In this document: piece after piece, positions 62,177 to 64,000 of the stretch
Layout: each line of letters opens with the position of its first letter
Numbering within the stretch: the first letter of the stretch is position 1
Assembly: GCA_963807775.1 (NCBI GenBank)
Contig: CAWECY010000005.1
Location: 682,001 to 746,000, forward strand
Direction of reading: 5' to 3'
Length of the DNA: 64,000 bases
Source of the DNA: Bog-473 sp963807775
GTDB taxonomy: Bacteria > Actinomycetota > Acidimicrobiia > Acidimicrobiales > RAAP-2
The notes under the pieces: generated by a model
The model's input: the letters and a program-made list of their open reading frames with translations, nothing else
Database searches by the model: none
Told to the model about the DNA's origin: nothing
Translations under genes and position numbers: made by a program

Positions 62177-64000
62177 CTAACGACCCAATTCCCGCTGAAG
62201 GGCAGCTGTGATCGCGCTGAGACGTCCCGGGTCGGTGACCTTGGCCCCGTCGGCGCCCCGGACGTAGAAGGCGTCAACCACCATTTCACCCAGGGTGGAG
62301 ACGCGGGCGGACACGACGTCGAGGTCGGCGTCGAAGAGGGCGCGGGTGATCCGGTGCAGGAAGCCGATCTCGTCGGGGGCGCGCACCTCGAGCACGGTGG
62401 CCGAAGTGGACGCCTCGTTGTCCACGGTGACGTCACTTGCCGGGAGGTGGGCCGCCGACTGGCGGCGCAGCGGGTAGACGCGCTCGCGCTCGGACAGACG
62501 CTCGGCCAGGGCCAGCCGGTCGGAGAGCACGGCGGCCAGGTCCTCGCGCAGCTTGGCGGTGTCGGGCCACCGGCCCCGGGCCACCTCGACCGTGAACACC
62601 TCCACCGCCACGCCGTCGGCGCCGGCCACGTTGGCCGCCCGCACGTCCATGCCGTTGAGGGCGAGCGCCCCGGCAACCGAGGAGAACAGGCCGCGGCGGT
62701 CGGGCGCGGCCACGATGACCTGGGGCGGCTGCAACGACACCGAGGGCAGGCCAGTCTGGCGCACCTCGTCGATCAGGTCGCGGTGGGCGGCGGAGAGCAG
62801 GTCGGGCGCGACGGGCGTGGTGGCCTCGCCCTGGAGCAGCTTGTCGACCCGCTCGACCAGATCGGCCACCAGGCCTGCTTTCCAGGCTCCCCAGGCCGAC
62901 GGCCCGGTGGCCCGGCTGTCCGCCTCGGTGAGTGCGGCCAGCAGGTGCAGGGTGAGGCGGTTGCCGGCGGCGTCGGCCACGCGTGCGATGGTGGTGGGGT
63001 CGTCGAGGTCGCGTCGGGTGGCGGTGTCGGGCAGCAGCAGGTGGTGGCGCACCAGGTCCACGAGCACCTCGACGTCGGCCGGCGGGAAGCCCATGCGGGT
63101 GGCGATGGTGCCCACCACCTTGATGCCCACGGCCGTGTGGTCGCCGGGGAAGCCCTTGCCGATGTCGTGCAGCAGCGCGCCGACGAGGAGAAGGTCGGGC
63201 CGCTCGACCCGGTCGGTCAACTCGGCGGCCAGGGCGGCCGCTTCCAGCAGGTGGCGGTCGACCGTGAAGCGGTGGTAGGCGTTGCGCTGCGGCTTGTTAC
63301 GCACGGCCGCCCACTCCGGAATGAGGCGGACGAGGAGTCCGTGCTGGTCGAGCGACTCGATCTTGTCGACGGCCGGGGGGCCGAGGGCGAGCAGCGCGAC
63401 GAGCGCCAGGCGGGTCTCGGCGGACCAGGGGTCGGTGGGCTCGGGCATGCGGTCCGCCAGGCGGTGGAGCGACCCTTTGGCGATGGGCCGATCGAGCACG
63501 GTGGCGGTGGCGGCCAGCCGGAGGGGGAGGGAGGTGTCGGCGGAGACGGGCGCGAGGGGCGTAAGCGCCACCTCGCCGTGGACCTCCACCATGTCGGGTC
63601 CGAGATCGGCCGGCGCCTGGTCCCTCGGCGCGGCGTCGGGGACGCGGCGGAGGAGGCGGCGCTTGGGCGGCGGGGTGGGGTCCCACAGGCGGCGCCGGCG
63701 CCACACGTCGTCGCTGACCCAGGCGATCTGGCGCCCGGCGTTGGAGACGGCGGCCATGAGATCGTCGGCGTCGGGGAAATCGAGCGCGGCGGCCACCTGG
63801 TCCTGGTCCTGGAGCAATAGCTGGTCGTGCTCACGCTTGGCCATGCGGTGCAGCTCGACGCGGATGGTGGTGAGCAGGGCGGTGGCGCCTTCGAGCGAGG
63901 CCAGGTCGGCGTAGTCGGGCAGCTCGGGCGCGTAGGCCGAGATGGCGCGCAGCACGCTGACGTCGCGCAGGCCGCCGTGGCTCTCCTTGAGATCGGGCTC
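62177..64000 (-). CDS. glnD: PII uridylyltransferase/uridylyl-removing enzyme, 5' end outside the window
   Basis: The C-terminal 607 codons of GlnD, running off the right edge with PDLKESHGGLRDV, part of the nucleotidyltransferase region. The GlnE-like linker is followed by an HD domain (LLVGALLHDIGKGFPGDHT) and two C-terminal ACT domains (VIVAAPDRRGLFSSVAGALA and VRAPDEIGFLHRITRALFDA). It senses glutamine and modifies PII to adjust nitrogen metabolism. The start lies beyond 64000. Confidence 0.95.
   Translation of the reverse strand, partial: EPDLKESHGGLRDVSVLRAISAYAPELPDYADLASLEGATALLTTIRVELHRMAKREHDQLLLQDQDQVAAALDFPDADDLMAAVSNAGRQIAWVSDDVWRRRRLWDPTPPPKRRLLRRVPDAAPRDQAPADLGPDMVEVHGEVALTPLAPVSADTSLPLRLAATATVLDRPIAKGSLHRLADRMPEPTDPWSAETRLALVALLALGPPAVDKIESLDQHGLLVRLIPEWAAVRNKPQRNAYHRFTVDRHLLEAAALAAELTDRVERPDLLLVGALLHDIGKGFPGDHTAVGIKVVGTIATRMGFPPADVEVLVDLVRHHLLLPDTATRRDLDDPTTIARVADAAGNRLTLHLLAALTEADSRATGPSAWGAWKAGLVADLVERVDKLLQGEATTPVAPDLLSAAHRDLIDEVRQTGLPSVSLQPPQVIVAAPDRRGLFSSVAGALALNGMDVRAANVAGADGVAVEVFTVEVARGRWPDTAKLREDLAAVLSDRLALAERLSERERVYPLRRQSAAHLPASDVTVDNEASTSATVLEVRAPDEIGFLHRITRALFDADLDVVSARVSTLGEMVVDAFYVRGADGAKVTDPGRLSAITAALQRELGR

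Noticed and set aside
62354..63820. 488-codon plus-strand frame opposite glnD
   Set aside because: Gly/His/Arg-rich antisense shadow; the minus strand carries HD and ACT domains.

Overview
The window looks like a chromosomal segment of a high-GC actinobacterium, most likely of the Acidimicrobiia. Pointers are the secreted protein with tandem GYW-type propeller-like repeats, a class E sortase, DUF2332 and DUF2510-type proteins, an LLM-class (probably F420-dependent) oxidoreductase, LexA/SOS boxes of the actinobacterial CGAAC-N4-GTTCG type, and frequent GTG/TTG starts with 4-base overlaps. This placement is inferred from gene content only.

Layout. 0-7 kb: TetR regulator and diiron ferritin-like protein, dapA, RNase J, a CPBP membrane protein, a secreted protein. 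7-12 kb: methyltransferase, PRC-barrel-like protein, a small leader/Hcp-like protein, glycerophosphodiesterase, a repeat/SGNH secreted protein, and an SOS-controlled Rv2578c-type radical SAM protein. 12-27 kb: housekeeping run ftsK, DD-carboxypeptidase, thrB, miaB-miaA-dapF-hflX-dapC, then a LysR/cupin pair, dapD-dapE, a GNAT protein and a metallo-hydrolase. 28-34 kb: DUF402, a second ferritin-like protein, ECF sigma factor with RskA-type anti-sigma factor, phytanoyl-CoA dioxygenase-like protein, methyltransferase, Fpg/MutM. 34-43 kb: lexA with SOS boxes, a sulfonate/taurine import-and-desulfonation operon (ssuBCA plus tauD), then a triple SOS-box promoter in front of a ChiZ/YneA-like LysM division inhibitor, nrdR, a PIG-L deacetylase and DNA polymerase IV. 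43-45 kb: LLM oxidoreductase, Mug-type uracil-DNA glycosylase, SRPBCC protein.

45.7-58.6 kb is an accessory island that I read as an unusual candidate RiPP (or peptide-scaffolded small molecule) cluster. It has two homologous small proteins of 105 and about 101 aa with NHLP/Os1348-like leaders ending in DVTGY or EVSGF. Around them lie a sugar-epimerase-like SDR, an HD-domain oxygenase-like protein, a CaiB-type CoA-transferase, a PaaK-like adenylating enzyme, two tandem DUF985 cupins, a JmjC-like cupin oxygenase, a class III aminotransferase, an ATP-grasp ligase, a tryptophanase/tyrosine-phenol-lyase-like PLP enzyme with a C-terminal extension, and a methyltransferase. No classical RiPP cyclase, dedicated peptidase or transporter is visible, which makes the chemistry hard to predict.

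58.8-64 kb: DUF2332 protein, sortase E, L,D-transpeptidase and the 3' part of glnD, all on the minus strand.

Six reading frames are broken by single indels (ftsK, thrB, SnoaL-like, GNAT, one RiPP precursor, PLP lyase). Because essential genes are hit, and two breaks fall at short homopolymers, assembly or sequencing error is the likely cause. Coordinates for those genes cover both fragments.
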